Shown: piece after piece, positions 35,666-45,334 of the stretch
Position numbering within the stretch: the first letter of the stretch is position 1
How the letters are laid out: each line of letters begins with the position of its first letter
From: a virus
Length of the DNA: 46,053 nt
Virus record (IMG/VR): IMGVR_UViG_3300005466_000014
Location: 1 to 46,053 of that record
Strand: one strand, 5' to 3'
Notes under the pieces: generated by a model
Told to the model about the DNA's origin: nothing
The model's input: only the letters and a program-made list of their open reading frames with translations
Databases searched by the model: none
Made by a program: the position numbers and the translations under genes

Positions 35666-36730
35666 ATGACGATAGGCGCAGAGGCAGTCTATACCACCCG
35701 TGAGCGAATCATGCGCTCGGCGGATATCAAGATGCCGGCCTACAAGTCAGAAGAAGTCGACGAATTCATCCGGGCCGCGTCCCGCCAGGTCGACAGGCTT
35801 TGCCACCGTGGAGACGCCACGCGTCCCGGATTCGCCCCATGGCAGGGCACCATCACATACGACTGGCCAGTCTCGAACAACGACGGCGCCTACCGCTTCT
35901 GGCTGAATCAGAACTCGCTCTACTCACTGACGACAGCGGTATCCGGTGGGGAGACCATCACGTCGTCCTGCCTTCTCCGGCCGGAGACGGGCCCGCCATA
36001 CTCCTCGATCATCGTCACGCGGTCATCCGGGGACCTTTTCTCCCTGGGCTCGGGCACCGGCGAGAATTCACTGGCCATTACCGGCGTGTGGTGCGGTGCA
36101 CCCGTCCAGGAGCGTTCACGCGCCGTATGGCAGTTGAGTTCCGGAGTCAATGACTCGACAACCACCCTTCCGGCCAATGCGCTCATCAGCGTAGGAGACA
36201 TCCTTCGCGTCGACTCGGAGCGCATGATCGTTCAGGAAAGGTCATGGTCCTACTCTGGCCAGACTGGGACGCTCGCGTCCAGTAATTCGGCCGTAACCCT
36301 CTCGGTGTCCGACGGCTCGGTATATCTGGTGGGAGAGACGCTTCTCATCGGATCCGAGCGCGTGCTGGTGGTTGACATCGCGGGCAACGATCTGACCATC
36401 CGGCGCGCCGTGGACGGATCCGTTCTGGCTGCGCACTCGTTCGGCGCCATCTTCTGGAGTCGAACCTTTACCGTCGAGCGGGGCTCGCTCGGTACCACCG
36501 CAGCCAGCCATTCCAGTGGCGCACCCGTTTACATCTACAAGCCGCCGGCGCCGATCGAGCAACTCACCATTGCCTACGTCATTGACCAGAATGCGCAGGA
36601 GAATTCGGCATACGCGCGCACCGTGTCGGCCGGCGATGACGCGCGCGAACTTACCAGTCGTGGCTTGAAGGCGCTCGAAGAGCGGGTATGGTCCGCGTAC
36701 GGTCGCAAACTCAGGCATCGGGCAGTCTAA
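35666..36730 (+). CDS. Head-tail connector candidate, 354 residues
   Basis: The first 75 residues (KMPAYKSEEVDEFIRAASRQ, VDRLCHRGDATRPGF) resemble head-tail connector helices. The middle is a long beta region with repeated Ser/Thr motifs (VGDILRVDSERMIVQE and VGETLLIGSERVLVVD look like two similar domains). The end is helical (ELTSRGLKALEERVWSAYGR). The repeated beta module may be exposed on the virion. Stop overlaps the next ATG (TAATG). Confidence 0.6.
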   Translation: MTIGAEAVYTTRERIMRSADIKMPAYKSEEVDEFIRAASRQVDRLCHRGDATRPGFAPWQGTITYDWPVSNNDGAYRFWLNQNSLYSLTTAVSGGETITSSCLLRPETGPPYSSIIVTRSSGDLFSLGSGTGENSLAITGVWCGAPVQERSRAVWQLSSGVNDSTTTLPANALISVGDILRVDSERMIVQERSWSYSGQTGTLASSNSAVTLSVSDGSVYLVGETLLIGSERVLVVDIAGNDLTIRRAVDGSVLAAHSFGAIFWSRTFTVERGSLGTTAASHSSGAPVYIYKPPAPIEQLTIAYVIDQNAQENSAYARTVSAGDDARELTSRGLKALEERVWSAYGRKLRHRAV

Positions 36731-37110
36731 TGGGTGAATATTACGTCACCTACGAGGGTCCATTCTTCGATGGGCGAGATATCGCCACCGTAGAGCAGAT
36801 GTGCCACGCCATTGTCTCCGATGTCACGGACATGGGCAACCTGCTCGTGCATGAGGAATTGACTCATGTCTTGCGCCATCCGACTGGCCGTTTTCAGGCC
36901 GGCGTGCACGGCGAGGCTCATGGCGATGAAGGCAATATCACCGATGGTGGCATCATCTACGGTCACTGGCTGGAAGGTACGGGCTCGCGAAACTCCCCGG
37001 TAACGCGATTCCCGGGCTATTTCACTTTCCGGCGTACGACGCAGAAGCTTGACGCCATTGCGGGCGAGGTCGCTAATCGGATTGCCGGACCGTTCATCGG
37101 GAGAATGTGA
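36730..37110 (+). CDS. Head-tail joining/neck protein candidate, 126 residues
   Basis: EYYVTYEGPFFDGRDIATVE, LLVHEELTHVLRHPTGRFQA, KLDAIAGEVANRIAGPFIGR: resembles HK97 gp10-type neck proteins by size and position. ATG 36730 overlaps the previous stop by one base. An earlier in-frame start was rejected. Confidence 0.6.
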   Translation: MGEYYVTYEGPFFDGRDIATVEQMCHAIVSDVTDMGNLLVHEELTHVLRHPTGRFQAGVHGEAHGDEGNITDGGIIYGHWLEGTGSRNSPVTRFPGYFTFRRTTQKLDAIAGEVANRIAGPFIGRM

Positions 37111-37562
37111 TGGACGTTAACGCAATCATCGATAAAGTGGCCAGTCACGCCATGGAACTTGGCGTCTTCGTCAATGTCGTCAAGCATGAACCCAAGTCGG
37201 CGCCAACCAACGATCTCTCGTATGCAGTCTATTTGAATAGCATTCAGCCAATTGCACTGGCAAGCGGACTTGCTGTGACCTCTGCGCGAGTAGAGCTGAC
37301 TGGACGCATTTACCGAGGATTCCTGACACAGCCAGAAGATTTGGTAGATCCCGATCTTGCCGACGCCACAAGTCAGTTAGTGGGCGCATACACCGGCAAT
37401 TTCCAGCTCGATGGGCTGGCAAGAAACATTGACCTGCTCGGCGCGCACGGTCCCGGACTCGGCGCACAAGCAGGATACTTAACCATTGAAAAACGCATCT
37501 ACCGGGTGATGGACATCCGCATCCCGGTAATCGTCAACGACGTATGGGATCAGGTGGCATAG
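37110..37562 (+). CDS. Tail terminator candidate, 150 residues
   Basis: MDVNAIIDKVASHAMELGVF, VNVVKHEPKSAPTNDLSYAV, with beta strands and an N-terminal helix as in tail terminator/tail completion proteins. ATG 37110 overlaps the previous TGA by one base; GTG 37107 is an alternative. Position between neck and tail tube supports the call. Confidence 0.55.
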   Translation: MDVNAIIDKVASHAMELGVFVNVVKHEPKSAPTNDLSYAVYLNSIQPIALASGLAVTSARVELTGRIYRGFLTQPEDLVDPDLADATSQLVGAYTGNFQLDGLARNIDLLGAHGPGLGAQAGYLTIEKRIYRVMDIRIPVIVNDVWDQVA

Positions 37563-38290
37563 TGGCCAAGCAGTCAGGTCTCGGTGATCACCTGCTTGTG
37601 GGTGGGTATGACCTCTCCGGAGACATCGGCTCCATTCAGCGCATCGGCGGCGGCCCCGGGGCGCTCGATCTCACGGACATCACGCAATCCGGTTTCGACC
37701 GCGAGGGCGGTCTGCGCTCGGGGGACATCAACTTCTCCGCGTGGTTCGACAAGGCGGCCGGCGCCGCCCACCCCCGCCTGGCCGCGCTGCCAACCGCGGA
37801 TGTCCTGGTCACCTACTGCCGCGGGTACGCGCTCGGCTCACCGGCCGCCTCTTGCACAGCCAAGCAGATCGGTTACGACAGTACGCGCGGCCAAGACGGC
37901 TCGCTCTCGTTCGCTGTGGCAGCCATGTCCAACGGCTATGGCCTGGAGTGGGGGCAGCAGCTTTCCGCCGGCCTGCGCTCGGACACTGTGGCCACCAATG
38001 GCAGCAGCGTGGACGGCAGCGCATCGAGCACCAACGGCGCGCAGTTCTACCTTCACGTGACCGCGTTCACCGGTACCTCGGTCACCGTGAAGATCCAGGA
38101 CTCCGCGGACAACTCCGCATGGCTGGACCTCTCCGGCGCCGCATTCACGGCCGCGACCGGGCCCACCTCGGAGCGCATCGCCGTTTCCGGTACGGTGCGC
38201 CGATATCTTCGCGTAGTCACCACGGGCACCTTTAGCGCCGCGACCTTCCTGGTGAACGGGAACCGCAACCTCACGGCCGTGAGCTTCTGA
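37562..38290 (+). CDS. Tail tube protein candidate with C-terminal Ig-like domain
   Basis: A 242-residue protein from GTG 37562, overlapping TAG by one base. The first 135 residues (HLLVGGYDLSGDIGSIQRIG, LDLTDITQSGFDREGGLRSG) have the tube-protein pattern. The C-terminal 90 residues (TSVTVKIQDSADNSAWLDLS, RRYLRVVTTGTFSAATFLVN) look like an Ig-like or sugar-binding add-on. A second tube-like gene lies at 38740, so which forms the tube is open. Confidence 0.6.
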   Translation: MAKQSGLGDHLLVGGYDLSGDIGSIQRIGGGPGALDLTDITQSGFDREGGLRSGDINFSAWFDKAAGAAHPRLAALPTADVLVTYCRGYALGSPAASCTAKQIGYDSTRGQDGSLSFAVAAMSNGYGLEWGQQLSAGLRSDTVATNGSSVDGSASSTNGAQFYLHVTAFTGTSVTVKIQDSADNSAWLDLSGAAFTAATGPTSERIAVSGTVRRYLRVVTTGTFSAATFLVNGNRNLTAVSF

Positions 38291-38736
38291 TGCGCCCGAT
38301 ATTCCGCATCGATCCGAAGTTAGGGCCGGAGAATTTCAAGACCTATCAGATCTCGGCACCAGCACAAACCCACTTCCGTAAGGCCACGTGTCAGGAAGTG
38401 GAATGCGAGAGGTACGCCAAGGGCTTCAGGTCAGTTATCGACGTGAGCACTGAGCTCGGCCAGCAGCAAGCGGCCTACATCGAGAAGTTGAGCGGTCGTA
38501 CGTTCATGCGCGCAGAAGCTGGCACGATCATCACGTATACCTTCGCCGCGGAGCAGCAGTGCTTTACGGCGCATAAGGTGCCGCTCGAACGTGAACCCTT
38601 TTTCATTGTACGGGATGGAGATTATCGGGGTAATCCCCGCGGCACAGCAGCCGTGAAGCACACGCGACCCGAGTTCTGGGTTGAGGACTTCGCAGAGCAC
38701 CAGGACCAAATCGTCCGAGCGCACCAGAAAGGCTAA
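38290..38736 (+). CDS. Hypothetical tail-region protein, 148 residues
   Basis: FRIDPKLGPENFKTYQISAP, RKATCQEVECERYAKGFRSV, RTFMRAEAGTIITYTFAAEQ, QHQDQIVRAHQKG-like end. Related small proteins lie between tail genes in other actinophages. ATG 38290 overlaps the previous stop as TGATG. Function unknown. Confidence 0.65.
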   Translation: MRPIFRIDPKLGPENFKTYQISAPAQTHFRKATCQEVECERYAKGFRSVIDVSTELGQQQAAYIEKLSGRTFMRAEAGTIITYTFAAEQQCFTAHKVPLEREPFFIVRDGDYRGNPRGTAAVKHTRPEFWVEDFAEHQDQIVRAHQKG

Positions 38737-38739
38737 GAA

Positions 38740-39147
38740 ATGGGAAAAGAAACAGGCCTTGGCTGGACTACCCTGTCGGTGGACAATTCCGCCGGGTCAG
38801 TCAATGCCATCAAGAATGACATCACCAATTTCCAGTTCGGTACGCCGCGCGGCGTGCAGGACGTTACGGGCGTGGACAAGAGCGCGTACGAGCGTCTGCT
38901 TCTCCTGGCCGACTTCACCGTTACGCTCAATGGCGTTTTCAATGACGCTTCGAACCTGAGCCACGACACGTTCAAGACGGTTCCGAGCACCTCGGTCGCT
39001 CGCACTACCACGCTCGTCGTTAGCGGCCAGACACTGGCCGGCGAACTCCTCTACACGGATTACGCGCTCACGCGAGCGCAGTCTGGTGAACTCACCTGGA
39101 CGGCCCCGGGCGTCCTGGCTGACGGTACCGTGCCCACCTGGGCTTAG
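38740..39147 (+). CDS. Tail protein, tube-like, 135 residues
   Basis: LGWTTLSVDNSAGSVNAIKN, FQFGTPRGVQDVTGVDKSAY, LLLADFTVTLNGVFNDASNL, LVVSGQTLAGELLYTDYALT: a compact tube-type beta fold. It is directly before the tail-assembly chaperones, where the major tail protein usually lies. May be the tube itself, with the protein at 37562 as a second tail component. Confidence 0.65.
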   Translation: MGKETGLGWTTLSVDNSAGSVNAIKNDITNFQFGTPRGVQDVTGVDKSAYERLLLLADFTVTLNGVFNDASNLSHDTFKTVPSTSVARTTTLVVSGQTLAGELLYTDYALTRAQSGELTWTAPGVLADGTVPTWA

Positions 39148-39169
39148 TAGAGAGAAAAAGGGCCATCCC

Positions 39170-39538
39170 ATGGGTTTCCGTCCTGGTCGCATCTTTGACC
39201 TCCGATTCGAGGGCGATATGGAAGGAGCGGAGGTAAAAATTCGCTCCGGCTCCATTGCCGATATGCATGCACTGACGACGCTCGGTACGAGCGAGATCAG
39301 TGAAGTGATCGATATCTTCCTGAAGTATGCCGTTTCATGGAACTTCGAACACCCGGAGGACGGTCTCCCGCTTCCCCTGGAAAAGGAAGCTATTGAGGCG
39401 CATCTCGATGAGGCGAGCATCGTGCCCATTATTCGGGCGTGGTGGCGAGCGTCGACGGCGGTACCCGACCCTTTGGAACGGAAATCGACAAATGGCTCGC
39501 AGTTGGCGGAGCCATCGATTCCGATGGAAATGTTGTAG
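39170..39538 (+). CDS. Tail assembly chaperone (short, gpG-like)
   Basis: A 122-residue protein: FDLRFEGDMEGAEVKIRSGS, ISEVIDIFLKYAVSWNFEHP, EAHLDEASIVPIIRAWWRAS. Position before the tape measure and the frameshift site at 39469 identify it as the first tail assembly chaperone. Translation reaches TAG 39538 unless it slips -1. Confidence 0.8.
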   Translation: MGFRPGRIFDLRFEGDMEGAEVKIRSGSIADMHALTTLGTSEISEVIDIFLKYAVSWNFEHPEDGLPLPLEKEAIEAHLDEASIVPIIRAWWRASTAVPDPLERKSTNGSQLAEPSIPMEML

Positions 39539-39684
39539 AACCACCCCCGGAATTGGTTCAGGCCGAACTGATTCTAGGGCTTTGCCGAGAGTTTCACTGC
39601 TTACCCTCGCAATTACTTGCTGAGGATATGCAATTGCTGCAACTATTAGCCATAGAGAGGAGGGGAAACCCCGGTGGCGAATGA
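39170..39684 (+). CDS. Tail assembly chaperone frameshift product (gpG-T-like)
   Basis: The slippery heptamer C CCT TTG (39469-39475) lies in frame with the short form (GAC CCT TTG). A -1 shift reads CCC TTT GGA and continues as FGTEIDKWLAVGGAIDSDGN, ELVQAELILGLCREFHCLPS, to TGA 39684. This matches the conserved -1 frameshift of siphovirus tail chaperones. The start codon at 39439 in this frame has no ribosome site, favouring frameshifting over a separate gene. Confidence 0.75.
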
Positions 39685-41419
39685 AGTTGTTATTCATGTC
39701 CGCGTAGACAAAAACATGACCGCGGCGGACATGGAGGGCACCAAAAAAACCATCATTGAGCGGTCAAGGGCCGCAGGTAAAGAAGGCGGCACGGCTCTTG
39801 GCGAAGAACTCGTCAGAGGCTCGAATAAGGTCATGGTGGGCGGCTTCGCGGATACCTTCCGTGAGGTCGGCGCCTATGGCAACACCATCCTGATCGGCGC
39901 GCTCGCCGCCGCGTCCCCGATGATTGGCGCGGCCCTCTCTACGGCCATCATCGGCGGCGCCGGTGGTGCCGGCATCGTCGGTGGGGTCATGCTCGCCGTA
40001 CGGAATCCGGCAGTCCAGGGCGCCGGCAAGGAACTCGGCAAGAACCTCCTCTCCGGCCTGGAGCAGGATTCGAGCAGCTTTGTTCAGCCGGTACTAGACA
40101 GCATCGGCCTGATTGAGAGCCGATTCGAGACGCTACGCCCCACCATCCAGCGGATTTTCGGCAATTCTTCGCAATTTCTTGGCCCACTGGTCGATTCATC
40201 GACGCGTGCGGTCGGAAGCATCCTTCGCGGTATTGATTCGCTCACCGATAAAGCCGAGCCCGTCATGGACTCGCTTGGCCGGACGGTGGAGATCACTGGC
40301 GCGGCGTTCGAAAAAGCTGCCGACATCATCGCTGGTGGCGCCGATGACGCCGCGAACTCGACAGACCAGTTCGCCGAGTCGTTCGGCTCCCTGATTGTCA
40401 TCACAGCCGGAGTAATTCGAGGGCTCACCAAAGTCTCTTCCGTCATCGTTGACATGAACACCGAGATCAACGATGCCGTGACTTTCTTCCCCAAACTGTT
40501 CGGTTGGATGGACAAGGGCGGGGAAGCTGCCGATCGGGCAGCGCCGAAGGTTGATGAGGTCAGCGAAGCGATTCTTAGCTCGGGTGAGGCCGCGGGCAAG
40601 GCCGGCATGCAAATGCAGACCTATGGCGACAAGATGAGCGATGCCGCGAATAAAGGGCAGGATCTTTTCTCTTCGCAAACCAATGTCGCTGAAGCCTTCC
40701 GTAAGGCAGAAAAGGCCATCAAGGAGAATGGCAAAGGGCTCGGCACCAATACCGAAAAGCAGCTCGATAACCGGAAAGCGCTCTCTCAGGTAGCGCGTGA
40801 GCTGACGCGCTCCTATCAGGCGTTTGTAACCCTGAATGGTGAGGGCAAGGAGGCGTCCAGGGTCGCGGCAAGCAACCGTGACCGATTCGTTTCGCTTGCC
40901 ATGCAGTTCGGCAAGACAAAACGAGAAGCTGAGGCTCTCGCCGATCAAATGGGTCTACTGAAGCCAAAGAAGATCGACTTCTACGCCAATACCCACGATG
41001 CCGCGGCCAGGCTGCGCGCGCTCCAGTCCCAGGTGAACAACCTTCGGGGGAAGACCATTCGCATCACGACCGTGGTCTCCCGAGTGAACGCGAGCGGCGA
41101 TGAGGCCATGCACGGCGGTGCTCGCGCGAGCGGCGGCATCGTCGGCGCTGCAGCATCCGGCGGAGCCCGCGGCGGGTTGACGCTGGTGGGTGAGTACGGC
41201 CCCGAGCTGGCCGACCTTCCGGCCGGCACGCGCGTGCACTCCAACCCCGACACGATGCGGATGCTCGGCCAGGGCGGCGGCGGGGGCGGGGTGCTCACCG
41301 TGCGCGCCGTGGCCGACCGGACAACCGAGCGCGGGCTGGTCGATCTCCTGTTCCGCACGCTGCGCTGGGAGATAGCCAATCAGTTCGGCGGGGACGTTCA
41401 GCTTGCGCTGGGGAAGTAG
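39674..41419 (+). CDS. Tape measure protein
   Basis: A 581-residue protein from GTG 39674, overlapping the frameshift product. Helical throughout, with a hydrophobic stretch (NTILIGALAAASPMIGAALS to GGVMLAV, about 70-110), a long coiled middle, and a Gly-rich end (VGEYGPELADLPAGTRVHSN). Its short length predicts a short siphovirus tail, roughly 85-90 nm by the usual 1.5 angstrom per residue rule. Sets tail length and is ejected with DNA. Confidence 0.85.
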   Translation: MANEVVIHVRVDKNMTAADMEGTKKTIIERSRAAGKEGGTALGEELVRGSNKVMVGGFADTFREVGAYGNTILIGALAAASPMIGAALSTAIIGGAGGAGIVGGVMLAVRNPAVQGAGKELGKNLLSGLEQDSSSFVQPVLDSIGLIESRFETLRPTIQRIFGNSSQFLGPLVDSSTRAVGSILRGIDSLTDKAEPVMDSLGRTVEITGAAFEKAADIIAGGADDAANSTDQFAESFGSLIVITAGVIRGLTKVSSVIVDMNTEINDAVTFFPKLFGWMDKGGEAADRAAPKVDEVSEAILSSGEAAGKAGMQMQTYGDKMSDAANKGQDLFSSQTNVAEAFRKAEKAIKENGKGLGTNTEKQLDNRKALSQVARELTRSYQAFVTLNGEGKEASRVAASNRDRFVSLAMQFGKTKREAEALADQMGLLKPKKIDFYANTHDAAARLRALQSQVNNLRGKTIRITTVVSRVNASGDEAMHGGARASGGIVGAAASGGARGGLTLVGEYGPELADLPAGTRVHSNPDTMRMLGQGGGGGGVLTVRAVADRTTERGLVDLLFRTLRWEIANQFGGDVQLALGK

Positions 41420-41425
41420 GAGAAA

Positions 41426-44400
41426 ATGCCCTCACATTCCCCCACCGATGTGACATTCGAACTTCAGGTCGACGGGACGTACGTCAGTAGCTACAGCGGC
41501 AGCGCGCTGAAGGTGCGCGAGAAGGACATGATCCGTATCTCGCGAGGGGTGCAAGACCAGCAAGCCTCCATGTCACCCATGACGGCTACATTCACCCTGA
41601 GCAACACCAGCGGCTTATTCACTGACGACAACCCGAATTCTCCGTTGTTCGGGAAGCTGAACCTGAATAGCCGATGCCGCCTTGGTGTGAAAAAGTCTGG
41701 TACCTGGGAGGAATACCTCCGGATGCCAGACTTCGACACCTTCCAGTCGAGTCAGTATGCCTATACGGCCGATAAAGCATCATTGGATATCACGAGTGAT
41801 ATTGATATCCGCATCGAGATCAGCCCGTATTACACGCGGAATGCTGCGGCATATCCGCTCATCGCCAAATGGGACTATAGCACGAACAATCGCTCCTATA
41901 GTTTCTGGATTGGTGCCGATGCAAAGCTCTACCTTCGGTGGTCCACCGACGGGACACTCGCGAACACCGTAACCATCAATTCGGGATCGTATCTCGTGCC
42001 GGAATCCACGGTGCGCATCGCATACAGGGCCACGCTGGACGTGAACAACGGCGCCGGTGGATATGATCTGAAGTTCTACTACTCCGACACCATTGACGGA
42101 TCGTGGACGCTTATTGGCGGATTCACCGGCGTGGGTGTCACATCCATCTTCTCCGGCTCGGGGAACCTGACGCTCGGCGCCGTGCACAACGGTTCTGGGG
42201 CATTCAGCGACCACACATGCTTTCGCGGGAAGATCTACGCTGCTCAGGTTTACAGCGGTATCTCCGGGACTCTCGTGGCCGACTTCCGTGCCGCCGGAAA
42301 GGGCATCGAATCCACCACATGGGCGGACACGTGCGCGAGCCCGAACACCTGGATACTCACCGGCGATAATATCCGGCTGGCATCGGACAGGATCCGATTC
42401 TGCGGCGAGCTGAGCAGTCTCCCAGATTCCTGGGATCAGTCAGAGAACGATCTTTATGTCCCCAGCACTGCCGCCGGCATCCTCTCGCGCTACCAAAACA
42501 ACAAAGGCGTTATCGGCTCAGCACTCTACCGGCGCTACCGTAACTATGGCTTGACTAGCTACTGGCCGTGCGAAGACGCGAGTGGTTCCACGGAAGCGGC
42601 CAACGCCATTTCAGGTGGTTCGCCGGGCAAGGTAACAGTGGGGACGTTCGGCAGCCCCACAGGATTCGATGGCTCCAGCGGCGCGCTCACGCTCACTACG
42701 GCGCCGAATACCAGCTCGGCAAATTTCAAACCTCCCCCGGTAACGAACACCGGCGAAACGACGTTCATTTTCTACTTCAAGCTACCCGCCCTGCCCGCGT
42801 CCGATCAAATCATCGCATCGGCGCGCATGGGCATGGCGGCGACAGCGAACTGGTGGACCATCGCCGTCGGGGCAACGGGCTACAACTTCCGCCACTATGA
42901 CGCAACAAACACGCTGATTTCATCGGCAGCAGTCGCTTATGGGACTGGCGCCGACCCTTCGCAGGTATGGGTCGGCATGGAGCTTATGGTTAGCCAGGTA
43001 GGCGGCAACGTGAAGTGGGAGACCACTTGGCACGGCGTGGGGTCGACCACCTATTACACGCACGCTGTCGGCGGTACCAGCTTTGCCGGGACCATGAGGC
43101 AACTCGGCGATGCCATTTTCCAGGTGCCGGACGCCACGCTTGCCGGTATGCAGATTGCGCACGTCGCCTTCTCCAGCGACCTCATTCCCCTCACGGAGAC
43201 GAACTTCCTGAACGCCAGCCAGGCATACACCGGGGAGGCTTTCGGCCGGCGCTGCCTCCGGCTGGCCGAGGAGGAGGGCGAGGCCCTGGATTGGCTCGGC
43301 GATCCGGACGATACCGAACTGGTGGGCCCGCAAACTGCGGACTCCCTTTTTAATATCTTCTCCGCGGGTGCCAAGGTTGATGGCGCGATCGTCACGGATA
43401 TCCGGGACCGCCCCGGCTTCCTGGCCGTCTTCGGGCGCTATTTGGGAAATCGGCGCGGTCTTTCGCTGAGCTATGACAATTCCGAGATAGTCACACTCGG
43501 CCAGCGGGTGAACGACAACCGCTATGTCGTCAACGATTTCACGGCCTCGCGCTCCGGCGGATCGAGTGCGCGCTACGTGGCCGATGACGACCGGCCGAAG
43601 AACGTTCGGGCGCCCGACGACTCTTCCCCTGGCGTCGGGCGCTACGAACTCGGCGAGACATTCGCTGTGGCTGACGATGATCAGCTTTACGATCAGGCCA
43701 GCCGACGCGTGCACATCGGTACCTGGAATGAGCGCCGAATTCCGAGCCTGGAAATCGCACTGCACCGTGCCCAAATTTATGGCACGACTTCTCTCATGAA
43801 TGGCGTCATTGCCAGTGATGTTGGAGATCCAGTCTCAATCACCAACATGAGCGCGGCGCCGAGTGTTCCGCCGGAGGATCTTCTCCTGGTGAGTTTCGGC
43901 TACGTCGAGACCATTCATAACATGCTATGGAGCGTCACGCAGAATACGGTGCCAGGAGGGCCCTTCCAGGTGCCCATCCTCGGGGACTACTCCGGCCGCG
44001 AGCCCCGCATGGATAACAACGTCTCGGAGATTCACTGCTCATCCACGGGAATTACGCCTGCAGCGACCAGCATGAGGGTTCGTACGCCGAAAACCACCAG
44101 CGATGGCCTGACCGAGCCCGCTTGGGTGACTACGGCATCTTATTCGTCGGAATTTCCTTTTGACATCATGGTGAACGGCGAGCGGATTACCGTTACGGCC
44201 GGAAGCGCTGTCTCGGCGAATGCCATGCTCATCAACGGCGACTTCGAGGTGGCCGGCGACGTGGCGAACTGGCTCACGTCGAGCTGCACCTTCACCAGCA
44301 GCACCACGTTCGCGCACGGTGGCACTCGATCGGGCCTGATCACGGTGACCGGAGCGCCATCGCAGGCCTATGTTCGACCGCTCTATCTGCAGCTTCAGCC

Positions 44401-44797
44401 GACCATCGCCGCCGGGGATTCACTCACGCTGACCGGGTGGGTGCGCTCGACGGCCCTCCTGGCTGACGTGCGCGTCAGCATCGACTGGCTCGATGAGGAC
44501 GGCGTCTACCTCTCCACCTCGGACTCCGGTGCCGCGGCCCTGGCCTCCGGCGCGTGGACGAGTCGCACGGTGACGGCCCCGGCGCCTGCCGGCGCGGCCA
44601 TCGCGCAGTACGGATTCACGGTCCTGAGTAGCCCAGCGGCAGGAACGCTGCTGTATTGCGATGACATGACCCTGAGCAATAACAGCGTGAATTACCAAGA
44701 CTTGACCATTACCCGGTCGGTTAATGGAATCTCGAAGACTCACCATGACGGCGATAAGCCGTACCTATTCCAACCGTACTATCTCGGAATCGGGTAA
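41426..44797 (+). CDS. Large minor tail protein with sugar-binding domains
   Basis: A 1123-residue protein. N-terminal tail-hub-like region (MTATFTLSNTSGLFTDDNPN), then two concanavalin/LamG-like beta domains (KASLDITSDIDIRIEISPYY to LGAVHNGSG, and SYWPCEDASGS to LAGMQIAHVAF). A hub-type region follows (RCLRLAEEEGEALDWLGDPD). Near the end NGDFEVAGDVANWLTSSCTF to LYCDDMTLSNN is a CBM4/9-like carbohydrate module. This layout suggests a tail-tip protein that binds cell-surface sugars. Confidence 0.75.
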   Translation: MPSHSPTDVTFELQVDGTYVSSYSGSALKVREKDMIRISRGVQDQQASMSPMTATFTLSNTSGLFTDDNPNSPLFGKLNLNSRCRLGVKKSGTWEEYLRMPDFDTFQSSQYAYTADKASLDITSDIDIRIEISPYYTRNAAAYPLIAKWDYSTNNRSYSFWIGADAKLYLRWSTDGTLANTVTINSGSYLVPESTVRIAYRATLDVNNGAGGYDLKFYYSDTIDGSWTLIGGFTGVGVTSIFSGSGNLTLGAVHNGSGAFSDHTCFRGKIYAAQVYSGISGTLVADFRAAGKGIESTTWADTCASPNTWILTGDNIRLASDRIRFCGELSSLPDSWDQSENDLYVPSTAAGILSRYQNNKGVIGSALYRRYRNYGLTSYWPCEDASGSTEAANAISGGSPGKVTVGTFGSPTGFDGSSGALTLTTAPNTSSANFKPPPVTNTGETTFIFYFKLPALPASDQIIASARMGMAATANWWTIAVGATGYNFRHYDATNTLISSAAVAYGTGADPSQVWVGMELMVSQVGGNVKWETTWHGVGSTTYYTHAVGGTSFAGTMRQLGDAIFQVPDATLAGMQIAHVAFSSDLIPLTETNFLNASQAYTGEAFGRRCLRLAEEEGEALDWLGDPDDTELVGPQTADSLFNIFSAGAKVDGAIVTDIRDRPGFLAVFGRYLGNRRGLSLSYDNSEIVTLGQRVNDNRYVVNDFTASRSGGSSARYVADDDRPKNVRAPDDSSPGVGRYELGETFAVADDDQLYDQASRRVHIGTWNERRIPSLEIALHRAQIYGTTSLMNGVIASDVGDPVSITNMSAAPSVPPEDLLLVSFGYVETIHNMLWSVTQNTVPGGPFQVPILGDYSGREPRMDNNVSEIHCSSTGITPAATSMRVRTPKTTSDGLTEPAWVTTASYSSEFPFDIMVNGERITVTAGSAVSANAMLINGDFEVAGDVANWLTSSCTFTSSTTFAHGGTRSGLITVTGAPSQAYVRPLYLQLQPTIAAGDSLTLTGWVRSTALLADVRVSIDWLDEDGVYLSTSDSGAAALASGAWTSRTVTAPAPAGAAIAQYGFTVLSSPAAGTLLYCDDMTLSNNSVNYQDLTITRSVNGISKTHHDGDKPYLFQPYYLGIG

Positions 44798-44800
44798 TCG

Positions 44801-45322
44801 ATGACCATCTCCTACGCCGTTGGCCAGAGGCTTACCGCCACGCTTCTGCAGCAGTTGGCCGACTACACGGTAAACAGGCCAATCGTCCGGCTTGTGCAGC
44901 AGAGCGCGCAGGCACTAGCCGACGCCACCGATGTAGCCATTCAGTACGGCGCCGGAAGCACGGCCATCGATACCCATACCTATCACTCCGAGACGGTGAA
45001 CACGACCCGTATCACTCCGCTCATTGCGGGACTCTACCGAGTGCACGCTTTCGGCTTCTTCGAGACGGAGACCACTCCTGTCGTGGCCGGCACCTGGATC
45101 CGCCTGAATGGATCGTCCGCGCAGGCCCCGGCTGGCCGCATGGGCACGGCGAGCACCGGCCTCCAGTCGTTCTCGATGCCCACCATTGTGGACATTTCCC
45201 TGAACGGGTCCACGGACTATGTTGAGCACATCATGAATCAGGACTCGGCTGGTGCGGACAATACCAACGCAAGCGGACAGTTCCGGAGCGTCTTTGGGAT
45301 AGAGTTCTTGCGACCGAGTTAA
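44801..45322 (+). CDS. Minor tail/fibre protein with jelly-roll C-terminus
   Basis: A 173-residue protein. The start is helical (VGQRLTATLLQQLADYTVNR). The rest reads THTYHSETVNTTRITPLIAG, LYRVHAFGFFETETTPVVAG, TWIRLNGSSAQAPAG, as in C1q/TNF-like jelly-roll receptor-binding domains. Last gene before the endolysin; likely a receptor-binding or tail-tip component. Confidence 0.65.
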   Translation: MTISYAVGQRLTATLLQQLADYTVNRPIVRLVQQSAQALADATDVAIQYGAGSTAIDTHTYHSETVNTTRITPLIAGLYRVHAFGFFETETTPVVAGTWIRLNGSSAQAPAGRMGTASTGLQSFSMPTIVDISLNGSTDYVEHIMNQDSAGADNTNASGQFRSVFGIEFLRPS

Positions 45323-45334
45323 AAGGAGGAAAAG

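Noticed and set aside
39439-39684. Separate gene for the second tail chaperone
   Set aside because: No ribosome site; an in-frame CCCTTTG slippery site makes it a -1 extension of the first chaperone.
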